A stretch of 64,000 nucleotides of DNA from Palsa-1315 sp965232965. Its GTDB lineage: Bacteria; Nitrospirota; Nitrospiria; Nitrospirales; Nitrospiraceae. The stretch's first letter is position 1. Each line of letters begins with the position of its first letter. Positions 16,488-25,415 of the stretch are shown in pieces. The translations under genes were made by a program, and so were the position numbers. The notes below the pieces were generated by a model, which saw only the letters and a program-made list of their open reading frames with translations, was not told where the DNA came from and did not search any database. The stretch spans positions 186,001-250,000 of the forward strand of contig CBDDRB010000033.1 of assembly GCA_965232965.1 (NCBI GenBank), given 5' to 3'.

Positions 16488-17492
16488 TCCAAGTGCAACG
16501 GGTGAATGATGGCGCAGTTGCGCATAGACTTCCAGGGGCGTGGCAAAGTCCAAACATTTTCGTGGGCGCGTGTTCAGTCGATGGGCAATGGCATTCAGTT
16601 CGCGCTGCGTGTAGCCCGACAAGTCCGTGCCCTTGGGCAGGTACTGGCGCAGCAGGCCATTGGTGTTCTCGTTGGTGCCGCGCTGCCACGGGCTGTACGG
16701 ATCGGCAAAGAACACCCGGATCGCGAGCCGCTCGGCCAGGCGCACGTGCTCGGCCATTTCTTTCCCTCGATCGTAGGTCAAGGTTTTGCGCAGCAGAGCG
16801 GGTACATGCCGGAGTTTCTTCGTAAAGCCCTCTCGGGCACTCCTCGCATCCGTCCCGTCCATCCTGGCCAGAATGACCAGGCGTGTGGTCCGCTCCACCA
16901 GGGTCCCGACGGCCGACCCATTGCGGCCCCCCTTGATCAGGTCACCCTCCCAGTGGCCCGGCACCGTACGGGTCGCGACTTCGGCCGGACGCTCGGTGAT
17001 CGGCGTCATATTGGGGATCTGGCCGCGGCGATCGGTCCCCCGTGCCCGAGGCCGGCGCGCCTTTCGTGCCTGACGCAGCGCCACCAGCAGTTCGCTCCGC
17101 AGCGTGCCGCGTGGCAGCACGTATAGGCCCACATAGATGGTCTCGGTCGAGAGATGTTTTCGCATGTCGTCAGGATACTCGCGTCGGAGACGTCCGGCAA
17201 TCTGTTCGGGCGAGCAACCCTGAGCCAGATGTGTCCTGACGTACTGCCACAGCCAGGGATCCAAGAGTTTGCGTGGCTGCCGCGGCTGATGGGCCCGAGC
17301 CGACGCCAGGGTGTGCGCCGTGCAGGCGCGATACGGTCCCCGCACTGTGTTGCGGGTGTGCTCGCGGCTCACGGTGCTGGGGGCTCGCCCCAACACCGAC
17401 GCCATCGTCCGCAGCGAATTGCCGTGGGCCAGTCCCAGACTCAAGGTTTCACGTTCTTCGGCACTCAGGTGGCTATAGGATCTCGTTCGCAT
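16482..17492 (-). CDS. IS30-family transposase
   Basis: The product is 336 residues from the ATG at 17492; an in-frame start exists at 17510. The N-terminal helix-turn-helix (YSHLSAEERETLSLGLAHG, then RAPSTVSREHTRN) binds the ends. The DDE catalytic core shows D in TVPGHWEGDLI, D in TLTYDRGKEMAEH and E in WQRGTNENTNGLLRQY. The C-terminal codons run through the left inverted repeat, and the stop codon (16482-16484) lies just outside it, so the last residues depend on the insertion site. The gene appears intact. Confidence 0.93.
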   Translation of the reverse strand: MRTRSYSHLSAEERETLSLGLAHGNSLRTMASVLGRAPSTVSREHTRNTVRGPYRACTAHTLASARAHQPRQPRKLLDPWLWQYVRTHLAQGCSPEQIAGRLRREYPDDMRKHLSTETIYVGLYVLPRGTLRSELLVALRQARKARRPRARGTDRRGQIPNMTPITERPAEVATRTVPGHWEGDLIKGGRNGSAVGTLVERTTRLVILARMDGTDARSAREGFTKKLRHVPALLRKTLTYDRGKEMAEHVRLAERLAIRVFFADPYSPWQRGTNENTNGLLRQYLPKGTDLSGYTQRELNAIAHRLNTRPRKCLDFATPLEVYAQLRHHSPVALGT

Positions 17493-17535
17493 GGCAACAC
17501 CGTAGCCCATTAGGGCTTGAAGTGTTGCACTTGGA
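16488..17535. mobile_element. IS30-family insertion sequence
   Basis: About 1048 bases, bounded by the inverted repeat TCCAAGTGCAAC at 16488-16499 and its complement at 17524-17535. Outside both ends the next two bases are GT (16486-16487 and 17536-17537), consistent with the 2-3 base target duplication of this family. One transposase gene fills the element. It sits between the metal-efflux operon and the transfer region and may have helped bring the efflux genes in. Confidence 0.85.
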
Positions 17536-17732
17536 GTTAGAACTCAAGGTGTTTATTCCTAGCTTTGCTTCGTGCTTTCCGATTGGCGCCCTTCTGACTT
17601 GCCGGCTCTTTGGTTGGTTCGCTTTCTGGAATGGAAACCGCTTCAAACAAAGTGCCATTGAGTCTGAATCCAATTCTAGGGCCGCAGACTACCCTCGCCC
17701 GCAAGCTCGGAAAATTCACATGAAGAAAAGAG
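17536..17732. other. Spacer after the insertion sequence
   Basis: About 195 bases, lower in GC, with no gene. It lies downstream of the last gene of the minus-strand transfer operon. No intrinsic terminator was seen. Confidence 0.3.
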
Positions 17733-18470
17733 CTAGTAGCCGTCGTAGAGCACGTTGAGACGGTGTTCCTCCGTAGCGCGTTTCTCGCCACGTTGGAAGT
17801 AGACGTAAGGCACCAGGAGAGAGAGCAGTGTCGTTGCTAGAGCCCACCAGCTCGACACGATCATCACTTCACGCATATTGACCATCCAGTCCTGAAACAC
17901 AACGGCCGAGTCGGTAGACATGAATGGTCGAAACGCCGGCCAGAGTGTATCGAAGATGTTATGAGCGAATTCTGGAGTGAGCACGTTCCGGATCCCGTGA
18001 AAGGCCAGAAAGAGAATCAGGATCTTGAACACGTTGCAATAGATCATCGTCTCGTAAACAAGATCGATTGATCGCTTGCAGACCTTGCCGTAGTAACACC
18101 CGCCAAGGGTCCGTCCAATCATCACGTTAAAGACGACGCCGTACCCGACACCGATAAACAAGGCAATGCATTTATCGAACAACCCGGGCGTCCACGACCC
18201 AAAGATCGGCATCAGATTCCAGCAGACGGCAATGCTGAGCGGAATCCCAATGACGCTGAACAAGGCATCGAGAGCCACGCCGTAGACACCAACCTCGGCA
18301 TAGGCGAAGCTCCGATCCAGCAGCATGATCTGCTCGGGAAGACTCCTCCCCATCTTCTCAACGATCGCCAGTTCCTGAATCTCGCTGATCGCCGTAATCA
18401 AGCTGCGCGGTTGACTACGGAGACTGCCCTCAGAAAACAGTGGGCCAGGTCGGGCTCCACGTTCCATCAT
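17733..18470 (-). CDS. Multi-pass membrane protein of the transfer operon, unknown
   Basis: The product is 245 residues. Its start overlaps the stop of the preceding gene as ATGA, showing translational coupling. About five hydrophobic segments are visible, among them LFSVIGIPLSIAVCWNLMPI, ALFIGVGYGVVFNVMI and MIVSSWWALATTLLSLLVPY, with a GGCYYGKVCKRS loop. It is the last gene of the minus-strand operon carrying TraN. No family was recognised. Position suggests an inner-membrane part of the transfer machinery or an entry-exclusion-type protein, but nothing in the sequence proves either. Confidence 0.65.
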   Translation of the reverse strand: MMERGARPGPLFSEGSLRSQPRSLITAISEIQELAIVEKMGRSLPEQIMLLDRSFAYAEVGVYGVALDALFSVIGIPLSIAVCWNLMPIFGSWTPGLFDKCIALFIGVGYGVVFNVMIGRTLGGCYYGKVCKRSIDLVYETMIYCNVFKILILFLAFHGIRNVLTPEFAHNIFDTLWPAFRPFMSTDSAVVFQDWMVNMREVMIVSSWWALATTLLSLLVPYVYFQRGEKRATEEHRLNVLYDGY

Positions 18471-18721
18471 TCACCTAAATTCAAGAGTCGCATGAGAGGG
18501 TGAACGTACGCGCAGAGGATGGTGATGAGAAAACAAAACAGTCCGATGCCGGCGCGCAGCTTATACGCACCGAACCAGAAGGTTGCGCCTAGAGCCGACA
18601 GGGTCATCAGATGAAGCGGAAGCCCCTTCAATACGAGATGGGAGACCCAAGTCCACCAAGCCAAATACTGTTCTTCGGTAATGTAGGCCAACGGGTTGAT
18701 CCAGAACAGCAGATCCTCCAC
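18467..18721 (-). CDS. Small two- or three-helix membrane protein
   Basis: The product is 84 residues, using a GTG start after AGGAGGGGGT. Hydrophobic helices occur at about residues 25-50 (LVLKGLPLHLMTLSALGATF) and 58-78 (AGIGLFCFLITILCAYVHPL). It is coupled by ATGA to the following membrane-protein gene, and the pair may form one complex. No family was recognised. Confidence 0.6.
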   Translation of the reverse strand: MEDLLFWINPLAYITEEQYLAWWTWVSHLVLKGLPLHLMTLSALGATFWFGAYKLRAGIGLFCFLITILCAYVHPLMRLLNLGE

Positions 18722-18729
18722 ACCCCCTC

Positions 18730-20109
18730 CTACGCACTCTCGAGTCGCACATCACTCACAGTCTTGAGCACGCCGCGCTTGCGCGCCTCGAGCTCACCGG
18801 GAGACACCGAAAAGGCGCCAATCTTAATCGGGACCAGATACGATCGACGGACTCCGCCTGTTTTGGGAGTCTGAATGGCAAACTTTCTCCCATAGAAACC
18901 ATCACCCACATCCAGCGCCAAAAGATGCGCGTCCCGGAACTGGGCCACCATCTTTCGCAATGCCCCTTCATAATCAGACTGACGAATCAAGGTGATGTCC
19001 ACCACCCCCTTCGATTCGCTGAGATGACGAGCAGCTTCGAGCAGCACTTCCGGCACCACGTAGACGATATCTTTCATGGCCAAGGCGGCCCATTTGTTCC
19101 CGCGACCGAGGAGGTTGATCCGAGGTTCAATGAGCTGCAGAATCTCCGGAACCGTGCACCACTCATCCCATGGCTTCACAACCAGATTCCCCTTGGTGGC
19201 CGCCAACTCATATTGTCGAGCTTCCCCGTCCGCTCGCTTCAACAACACATCGAGCGGCTCTTTGCTCGTGCGATGATGTGATTTGATCGCCTCAATCACC
19301 TCATGGAACCAAGGGAGATCCGTCCCCTTGAATATTTCCTGCAACTTCACCGCAGACATCATGGGATGGTCTCCCATGGAATAGATGCCGGCAGCGCGGA
19401 AATCGGGGATCTTGCCAAGATCATGGCCCAACGCAGTAATCAGCACCTTCGGCACCAGGAGCTGGTGATCTCGGTACTGCTCCCGTACAAGGCGCAACGC
19501 AATCTGTGAGACACGTAGGGTGTGATTCGCCATGGACACCTGGGCCAGCGTGTTACGAATGGCCCATAGATCGGCATACTCCGAATCCTTTTCTGGAGCA
19601 ATCGTCACAATCGACGGACAAGTCCCTTTCTGCTCGATGACCCTCGCTAGTTCCAGCGTTTGCGTGAGCACCCCTTGCGTCCGAAGAATGTTCTCGTTTG
19701 GGAGAATCAGTTCCCGAATGATTTCAGATGATCCTTCGGCCTGAACAGGAAGATTCAGTTTCGGTCGAACATCGATCGACTCAACAAGCTGCATAACCAC
19801 ATTCGGCTTGGTTGGGAGTGAGGGAGTTGAAGGCGCGGGAGGCTGCTCGGCCTGTAACTGAGCCTGTTCGATTTCTTTGCTCAATCGAATCTCTTTGATG
19901 ATTTCAGGATCATCGATCGCCGCAGGATCGAGCTCGACGGGCTTATCGCTGAGATCGCCCGACTCCTGAATAAAGTCGATGTTGTAGGGAAGCCAAATGT
20001 TCCTCGCGATCGTATCGAGATCGATATTGATCTGCGTCCGGACAGGCTGAACGACGGGAGGATGGGCTTTACCCCACCGTCGAGGGATCCACTGATGAAG
20101 ATTACACAT
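18730..20109 (-). CDS. HD-domain protein of the transfer operon
   Basis: The product is 459 residues. The central part (about 190-330) is an HD metal-dependent phosphohydrolase domain: MANHTLRVSQIALRL (first His), ITALGHDLGKIPDF (HD pair), GDHPMM, EAIKSHHRTS (His-His) and LLKRADGEAR (Asp). This is the full ligand order for one or two metal ions. The N-terminal 100 residues are Pro/Glu-rich and probably flexible. The C-terminal region is mixed alpha/beta. MOBH relaxases (TraI_2 family) also carry an HD fold, and in this operon a divergent relaxase is a real option. A nucleotide or signalling phosphohydrolase is the alternative. Confidence 0.7.
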   Translation of the reverse strand: MCNLHQWIPRRWGKAHPPVVQPVRTQINIDLDTIARNIWLPYNIDFIQESGDLSDKPVELDPAAIDDPEIIKEIRLSKEIEQAQLQAEQPPAPSTPSLPTKPNVVMQLVESIDVRPKLNLPVQAEGSSEIIRELILPNENILRTQGVLTQTLELARVIEQKGTCPSIVTIAPEKDSEYADLWAIRNTLAQVSMANHTLRVSQIALRLVREQYRDHQLLVPKVLITALGHDLGKIPDFRAAGIYSMGDHPMMSAVKLQEIFKGTDLPWFHEVIEAIKSHHRTSKEPLDVLLKRADGEARQYELAATKGNLVVKPWDEWCTVPEILQLIEPRINLLGRGNKWAALAMKDIVYVVPEVLLEAARHLSESKGVVDITLIRQSDYEGALRKMVAQFRDAHLLALDVGDGFYGRKFAIQTPKTGGVRRSYLVPIKIGAFSVSPGELEARKRGVLKTVSDVRLESA

Positions 20110-20111
20110 GA

Positions 20112-20600
20112 CTACTTCCAGGCTTCCGGTAAAGGAATGGACTCAATCTCATCATGATCAACAGGCACCCGGACGGAGCGGCCGAAGATAATAGTGTCGA
20201 CCATTCCGGCTTGATCTTTCCAGGCAAGGAGAATTCCTGACAATTTCTTGTACGTGCCACATCGGATTCGGACAAGATCCCCTTCTTTGAACGATTCTGT
20301 ACCCAATTGTTCACTCGATGGGACAGAGAGAGACTCGTGCCCCAATGCCATGAGCTGTCGGACATTCGGGATTTGCTGAATAGTGTCGCGATTGATGTCC
20401 TTAGCAGAAAACTGAACATAACCAGCAATCGGAGACGTCACCTCGAGATAGCCCAGACGGCGCAGCCCCTCAATCACACGGCGCTCCTTCCCGACTACAA
20501 CATCCACGGCGTAATGCTCGAAAGAATCAAGACGGCGAGGAACCTCTACAGGGGGCAAGTCGCCGGGAACGGTCAGGGATACAACGTCAGAGTCTCCCAT
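20112..20600 (-). CDS. NusG/RfaH-like transcription elongation factor paralogue
   Basis: The product is 162 residues with a strong GAGGAGG site. Residues about 28-95 match the NGN domain that binds RNA polymerase: HYAVDVVVGKERRVIEGLRR, PIAGYVQFS, then IPNVRQLMALG. Residues about 104-152 are a KOW domain (FKEGDLVRIRCGTYKKLSGI, then FGRSVRVPVDHDEIESI). Specialised NusG paralogues such as RfaH and plasmid ActX prevent early termination in long operons. It stops two bases before the HD-protein start and lies in the same operon as a NusA-like gene. The domains are clear. The antitermination role is inferred from family and context. Confidence 0.8.
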   Translation of the reverse strand: MGDSDVVSLTVPGDLPPVEVPRRLDSFEHYAVDVVVGKERRVIEGLRRLGYLEVTSPIAGYVQFSAKDINRDTIQQIPNVRQLMALGHESLSVPSSEQLGTESFKEGDLVRIRCGTYKKLSGILLAWKDQAGMVDTIIFGRSVRVPVDHDEIESIPLPEAWK

Positions 20601-20623
20601 TCCTGCCTCCTCGTGACCCTTCC

Positions 20624-21181
20624 CTATCGCTTGCCATGGACAACTTGGTCGAGGACTTTCAGCGCCTCAAAGATCTTCCAGCTATAGCCCACCACATTAC
20701 GACTTCCGTTGTACCGTCCAACGGCAACCCATCCCTCGCCAAATTGATTGACCTTTTGGCGAAGGATAAAGGCCCCCCAGTAGAGATTTGTGCATGGGTC
20801 CAAAAGCAAGACAGGGTCGAGACGATAGGTCTTCATATGGATCGAATTAATCTCAGTCAGACCAACATCAAAATTCTTGCCTTCCTTCCACAACTTCTGA
20901 ACCACGGCTTTTGCTTCGGTATAGGTCAATGGTCCCTGGGTATGTCCTTCCCCTTTTTCATTGACGGAGACAGCATACGGATTCCCCTTCGACTCAACGT
21001 GGACAATGGCTTCGAGAATACGCGGCGTGAGTCTGTATCGAGTAGCCGCGTGATACACACACGGATGGTTCACGTACCAAAAAGGATTTACCAAATGGGG
21101 AGACTGCTCAGGAGCGGCGACTGACATTGAAGGCACCCATGTCACAACCAATAAGACACACCCAACCACATGCTTTTTCAT
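20624..21181 (-). CDS. Lytic transglycosylase (VirB1-like)
   Basis: The product is 185 residues with a signal peptide (VVGCVLLVVTWVPSMSVAA). The SLT fold is recognisable: ILEAIVHVESKGNPYAVSVN with the catalytic Glu, FDVGLTEINSIHMKTY (the usual GLMQIN region) and LLDPCTNLYWGAFILRQ, ending VAVGRYNGS. It opens peptidoglycan so that the secretion channel can cross the wall. It sits between TraN and the NusG-like gene. The start is either 21181 or 21187; the former keeps better spacing from TAGGA. Confidence 0.88.
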   Translation of the reverse strand: MKKHVVGCVLLVVTWVPSMSVAAPEQSPHLVNPFWYVNHPCVYHAATRYRLTPRILEAIVHVESKGNPYAVSVNEKGEGHTQGPLTYTEAKAVVQKLWKEGKNFDVGLTEINSIHMKTYRLDPVLLLDPCTNLYWGAFILRQKVNQFGEGWVAVGRYNGSRNVVGYSWKIFEALKVLDQVVHGKR

Positions 21182-21217
21182 GATCATCCTATAGGTGTGA
21201 CTTGCTCCTCGTTGACG

Positions 21218-23110
21218 TCAAGGACAAGTTCCCGTATACGCACAGATCTTCGTAGTCATCTGATTCGTAATCGCCACTGGATCAATGCTGGCACTCACAT
21301 TGCGATACCATTCACTAAAATCCATCGCGGCAAAATTCAGGCTGGTGAATTCCGGGACTGTGAACCCGGTGCAATCCGGCGTGTCAGCAGTCCCCCACGA
21401 CTTGCCGATCTGAGGACGTCCCTGATCGTGAATTAACCGAGCCAGCTCGGTCCGGAAGGAACAATAGACTTCCTCCTTGCGAATACACATGCCAAACACT
21501 TGCGTCACACAATGCGTCCCGACAAAGTGGGCCTTCCGATTCTGGCGATCGTAGGCCAGATCAATTTCCTCTTGCGAACAGGTTCCAAATAATTTAGACG
21601 GATCCGTATCACAACAATTCACAATGATTTGCCCCGCTGTGTCATAATCACACGTGCGGCGTTGACCTGTAAAAATCCTGAGATTCGCAGGATCCCAATC
21701 ATCCTCAATATCCTTCGCGATTTGTAGCCAGGTCGCGGCTAAAGCCAGATTGGTATTGGGAGGAGTAGTCTTGTCAACACAGAACGGAACAGGACTCCCG
21801 GGAGACCCACAATCGGTACACTGTTGCACGGTCGTATAGGAAGCACAGACTGAATCAGATGGACATGAGAAGGTGTTCTGATAGGTATCACAGCCCCCAG
21901 GAAGAGGAACGGTACACACAGAAGCAATCTGACTACATCCCTGGCTCAACAGCGGAGCACAGGTATCAGGAGCAGTGCCTTGATAACCCCACTGCTCATC
22001 CCGATCCCAACAATTATTCAAAGGGAATATCGTTGGTGGGGGAAGCGTGAGCACTTTGCCGGTATCCGTGGTCACCTGACGCGGCACGTTATCATTACAG
22101 ACGGATGTCTGGAGTAACCATCCGCTCGCGCGAAGCCCTCCACACCCATCATCAATGACATCTTTTCGAATATCATAAAATCCGAAACCGCTGTTCAATC
22201 TCGCCCAACCAGATTGGTCACCACTCGCAGAACACGCCAGCACTTCCCATAAAGCCCCCACGGGCACATCGCCTGTCCACGTCCCGCACCCAGGCCCTCC
22301 GTCTCCCTGGACAGTGATATTCACAGACACACTGCTCTGTACGACGATCTCGTCCGGAGCAAGACCAGGATCAGGAGCGGTAAAGGTATAGAGCGTGTAC
22401 CAGCTCCATACGGAGCCATGACCACGTCCAATTAAGGCCTGGTAATTTCTACCACCTAAACTTTGAAGATGAACAAACACACTATGCGGAGACGACCACC
22501 CAACAATCGGAAGTGGCGATGGCATTGTCAATGTGAAATTCAATGTCCGGGCAGTCGTCGTGACCCCAATATGACAATTCGCAACGGCCGACCCAGAAGC
22601 CGTGCACTGCTGTATTGCTGGCGTCCCAGCCGTCCAACTAGTACAGGTCTGAACATCGATACAGGTACTTCCCACGCCCGTCGACCCTGTATATCCCGCC
22701 GCATTAGCTTCAGCTGTAGTCACTGGAGCGCTCGTTGAAAGATTGTAGCCAGTTTTGTCTGTCTGTGTGGTCATCATCTCCCCATAACGAGGATCTGTGC
22801 CAGCCGCTGAGCCGCCCGCAGAATTGAGAGCCGACGTATCACCGGTGTCAGTAAAATATCCCTCTTGTGATGCGCCGGAACACCCGGCCGTCACACACCC
22901 AGGCGATCCTGAATATTGAGGAACATTGCCCATATGAGGAGCAATGATTCCCCCACCGACAATTCCACTAGCCTTCTGATGGCCGATCTCGCAATTTGCC
23001 TGCTGATACGCGTCGGGCATCGCCGCACAATGGTTCGCCTCAACCGGTGCCGCGGGCAATGCCAACGCACAGAACAGGATCATCGAGAGGGCAATCAACA
23101 CATGCATCAT
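21218..23110 (-). CDS. traN: TraN-like mating-pair stabilisation protein
   Basis: The product is 630 residues with a signal peptide (LIALSMILFCALALPAA) and more than thirty cysteines. The C-terminal half has the TraN cysteine pattern, for example FGTCSQEEIDLAYDRQNRKA, THCVTQVFGMCIRKEEVYCS and the FRTELARLIHDQGRPQIGKS region. TraN is an outer-membrane protein that holds donor and recipient together in F-type conjugation. It is separated from the main pilus operon by about 9 kb, lying with the regulatory-factor operon instead. The middle portion, rich in Gly/Ser/Thr, is probably the exposed, variable part. Confidence 0.88.
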   Translation of the reverse strand: MMHVLIALSMILFCALALPAAPVEANHCAAMPDAYQQANCEIGHQKASGIVGGGIIAPHMGNVPQYSGSPGCVTAGCSGASQEGYFTDTGDTSALNSAGGSAAGTDPRYGEMMTTQTDKTGYNLSTSAPVTTAEANAAGYTGSTGVGSTCIDVQTCTSWTAGTPAIQQCTASGSAVANCHIGVTTTARTLNFTLTMPSPLPIVGWSSPHSVFVHLQSLGGRNYQALIGRGHGSVWSWYTLYTFTAPDPGLAPDEIVVQSSVSVNITVQGDGGPGCGTWTGDVPVGALWEVLACSASGDQSGWARLNSGFGFYDIRKDVIDDGCGGLRASGWLLQTSVCNDNVPRQVTTDTGKVLTLPPPTIFPLNNCWDRDEQWGYQGTAPDTCAPLLSQGCSQIASVCTVPLPGGCDTYQNTFSCPSDSVCASYTTVQQCTDCGSPGSPVPFCVDKTTPPNTNLALAATWLQIAKDIEDDWDPANLRIFTGQRRTCDYDTAGQIIVNCCDTDPSKLFGTCSQEEIDLAYDRQNRKAHFVGTHCVTQVFGMCIRKEEVYCSFRTELARLIHDQGRPQIGKSWGTADTPDCTGFTVPEFTSLNFAAMDFSEWYRNVSASIDPVAITNQMTTKICAYTGTCP

Positions 23111-23118
23111 GACATTTC

Positions 23119-23613
23119 TTACTTCACAATCGAGGACGACCTACTGACACCGTCGAGAGATGGCACTTGGATATCCAGATCTGAAAAACCTGGAAACACC
23201 TCGCCCGGAACCGAGTGTTCGGCAATTGTCTGTTCAGTCGGCTCCTCACCCGGTCGAGTGGTGCGCGAAGCCACTTTCGACGCCGGCATGGATACGAATC
23301 GTACGGCCGTTCCGCAGACGAGAACCTGAGACATGCCCATCCCCTTTGAATTCAACGGAAACACGGAAATCGAATACCCGATGATGGCATCGGCACCCAG
23401 ATCCTTAGCCTCCTGTTTCATCCGAGAGGTAGCGTCCTGGATGGCACTCATGGTCGGACGTTCATAGACCCGAGCGCGCCCACCAACAATATCGAAGTAC
23501 TTGGCCCACCAATCTCGCCAAGAGGCCAGCCCTACCGTTTGGAACTCTGTTAAGGCATCGATCGGTTCATATTGACGAAAGGGGAAATACGGAATTGTCA
23601 GCACCTTCATCAT
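23119..23613 (-). CDS. YbjQ/UPF0145-like protein
   Basis: The product is 164 residues. Residues about 45-110 match the YbjQ family: RVYERPTMSAIQDATSRMKQ, EAKDLGADAIIGYSIS and a closing QVLVCGTAVRFV. YbjQ proteins form compact beta-rich oligomers, and the biochemical role is not settled. The tail (about 115-164) is polar and unstructured. It sits four bases downstream of the coiled-coil lipoprotein gene and upstream of traN, an unusual place for this family. Confidence 0.75.
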   Translation of the reverse strand: MMKVLTIPYFPFRQYEPIDALTEFQTVGLASWRDWWAKYFDIVGGRARVYERPTMSAIQDATSRMKQEAKDLGADAIIGYSISVFPLNSKGMGMSQVLVCGTAVRFVSMPASKVASRTTRPGEEPTEQTIAEHSVPGEVFPGFSDLDIQVPSLDGVSRSSSIVK

Positions 23614-23617
23614 GACC

Positions 23618-24679
23618 TCATGGCTTCACTGCAGGAGCATCCGAAGACGGCGCCCCTGGCATAGGGCCAGTCGCAGGCACTCCACGGTGAGTGCTAATTG
23701 TGAGTGAATTGGATGGCATGGGCGCAGCGAACGCCTCCCCATTCGACTTCTCAGCCACATCCGAAGCCTTCTGCCCACCTCTTGAAGTCATTGCACTGGG
23801 CTTGGGCGCTACCGGAGCCTTCACCACAGTTGGACGAAGCTTTTGTATCCATTCAGCAATGAAACTCTTTTTTGCCTCAATAACAGCCGGCTTTCCCGCT
23901 GGAACGACCGGTACACTCGCGACCTCAGGAACATGCTGTTTCTCTAGCGAAGGAACAGTACGCGCCTCAGTTTGAGGCAGATCTTGTGGTGTTGAAGCGA
24001 CCGAGCCTACCGAAGGTCCCACTCCTGGAACGACTGGGTTCATTAGTGAGTAGGCAGCACTACCAGGGAGTTGGACGCCGGGCACAAAAGCCTGCATGGA
24101 ATCTGCGGGAGCGACCTTGCTCTTGTCGCTCTTGTCGTCTCCCTTCACCACAGCATCGTCTGGCCTATCAAGAGCAGCCTTCGCTTGAGCGGATCCATGT
24201 TTGGTCTTAGAGGATTCTGCAGGCGCTGCGTGCTTCGCCTGAACGAACTTGTTCAAGCGAACAAGAATTTGATCCATCCGATTGGCCAACGCGGAATTGG
24301 TTTCAGCCAAAGTAGCCACCTGACTCATGACCGAAACAAATTTCTTGCCCAGATCAGTCATGTGCTCCTGTTGCGTGCGAAGGATTGCATCTTGCCGATC
24401 GATCTTCACACCGGCGATACGAAGATCTTCCTTCGCACTCCGCATCGTGTCGATGACCCTATCGACCTGGTGCTTCAATGAGGTCTGCTCCACACTCACA
24501 TGTTGATAGGCCCGAGCCGTATCTTCGACTCGGGTTTCAAGCGACTGCTGTTCGCTCTCCCACTGTTCTTTCACATCCAACAGATGATCGTGCTTGGCAT
24601 GCAACTCATCGTAGGTCCCCCAACCCACACAACCAGGGGCCATGAGTATGATTGGCAACAACAGTACTGCGCGATACAT
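23618..24679 (-). CDS. Coiled-coil lipoprotein
   Basis: The product is 353 residues with GAAGGAGG upstream. A lipoprotein signal ends in LMAPGCVGW, so it is membrane-anchored through Cys17 or so. Residues about 25-145 form a long coiled coil. After that comes a Pro/Ala/Ser-rich low-complexity region of about 200 residues, likely extended across the periplasm. The layout resembles a periplasm-spanning spacer. No family was recognised. It is the third gene of the operon headed by the NusA-like gene. Confidence 0.6.
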   Translation of the reverse strand: MYRAVLLLPIILMAPGCVGWGTYDELHAKHDHLLDVKEQWESEQQSLETRVEDTARAYQHVSVEQTSLKHQVDRVIDTMRSAKEDLRIAGVKIDRQDAILRTQQEHMTDLGKKFVSVMSQVATLAETNSALANRMDQILVRLNKFVQAKHAAPAESSKTKHGSAQAKAALDRPDDAVVKGDDKSDKSKVAPADSMQAFVPGVQLPGSAAYSLMNPVVPGVGPSVGSVASTPQDLPQTEARTVPSLEKQHVPEVASVPVVPAGKPAVIEAKKSFIAEWIQKLRPTVVKAPVAPKPSAMTSRGGQKASDVAEKSNGEAFAAPMPSNSLTISTHRGVPATGPMPGAPSSDAPAVKP

Positions 24680-24697
24680 GGGGTCCTCCTTCAGAAA

Positions 24698-25405
24698 TTA
24701 TGATTTATGGGCGGATGGGCTTGCGTCCTTCGCGGGAGAGCTATGCCGTAACAGCTTTCCAAGGTCATCGTTGATTCTGTATTCTGTGTCCGTGACACGG
24801 GCACCGTGCTGAATGATTTGATGCAGCCCAACCACCAGTTCCCCGAGAAGACGAAACTGGTCTTTGTATTTCGACAGGTCTTCGGCCTCCATCCGAATCC
24901 GCAGCATGGTGTCATCGAGCGCTCGAATCAGAGGTGCCACCTTCGTGGTGTCCTGCACTCGTGGCACGATCACCACCGCATTCTTCCGGCCTGCCAACTC
25001 CATTCGATCGTTGATATCAGATGCAGGTTCTTTCCACTGCCACGCATTGTTCCCAACTCCAAAACTTTGGAGGAGGGCCCGACATTGCTCCATCCAATTT
25101 TCAATCCGAACCTGCACAGCGTGAACGGTTTCCATCGGCACTTGGTCACCAGCACCACGACGAAGGCGCTGAATGATTTTGTCAAAGGGGAAGAGCAAGT
25201 TTGAGAGAATCCTCCCTTCCGTCGTGCGATGAAGAATGAGAATAGAAGACGGATCCTTTGTGCGGTCGCGGCGATCCTGAATGCGTTGTTTCAGATCCCG
25301 AGTCCGCTGTTGCCCTTTGTTGCTCTCTCGACCCGCAGGCTGGACGGCAGCAGGCGGCTGGACCTGGCCCACGTGACCGTTCTGGGTAATTGCGGTTGTT
25401 GTCAT
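24698..25405 (-). CDS. Hypothetical helical protein of the transfer operon
   Basis: The product is 235 residues, well supported by AAGGAGG and by close spacing to both neighbours (10 and 18 bases). The N-terminal 60 residues are polar and basic. The rest is predicted to be all helix, with repeated amphipathic segments such as LFPFDKIIQRLRRGAGDQ and QFRLLGELVVGLHQIIQHG. No signal peptide was seen. It follows the NusA-like gene directly and could be its partner, but no family was recognised. Confidence 0.6.
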   Translation of the reverse strand: MTTTAITQNGHVGQVQPPAAVQPAGRESNKGQQRTRDLKQRIQDRRDRTKDPSSILILHRTTEGRILSNLLFPFDKIIQRLRRGAGDQVPMETVHAVQVRIENWMEQCRALLQSFGVGNNAWQWKEPASDINDRMELAGRKNAVVIVPRVQDTTKVAPLIRALDDTMLRIRMEAEDLSKYKDQFRLLGELVVGLHQIIQHGARVTDTEYRINDDLGKLLRHSSPAKDASPSAHKS

Positions 25406-25415
25406 AGACGCCTCC

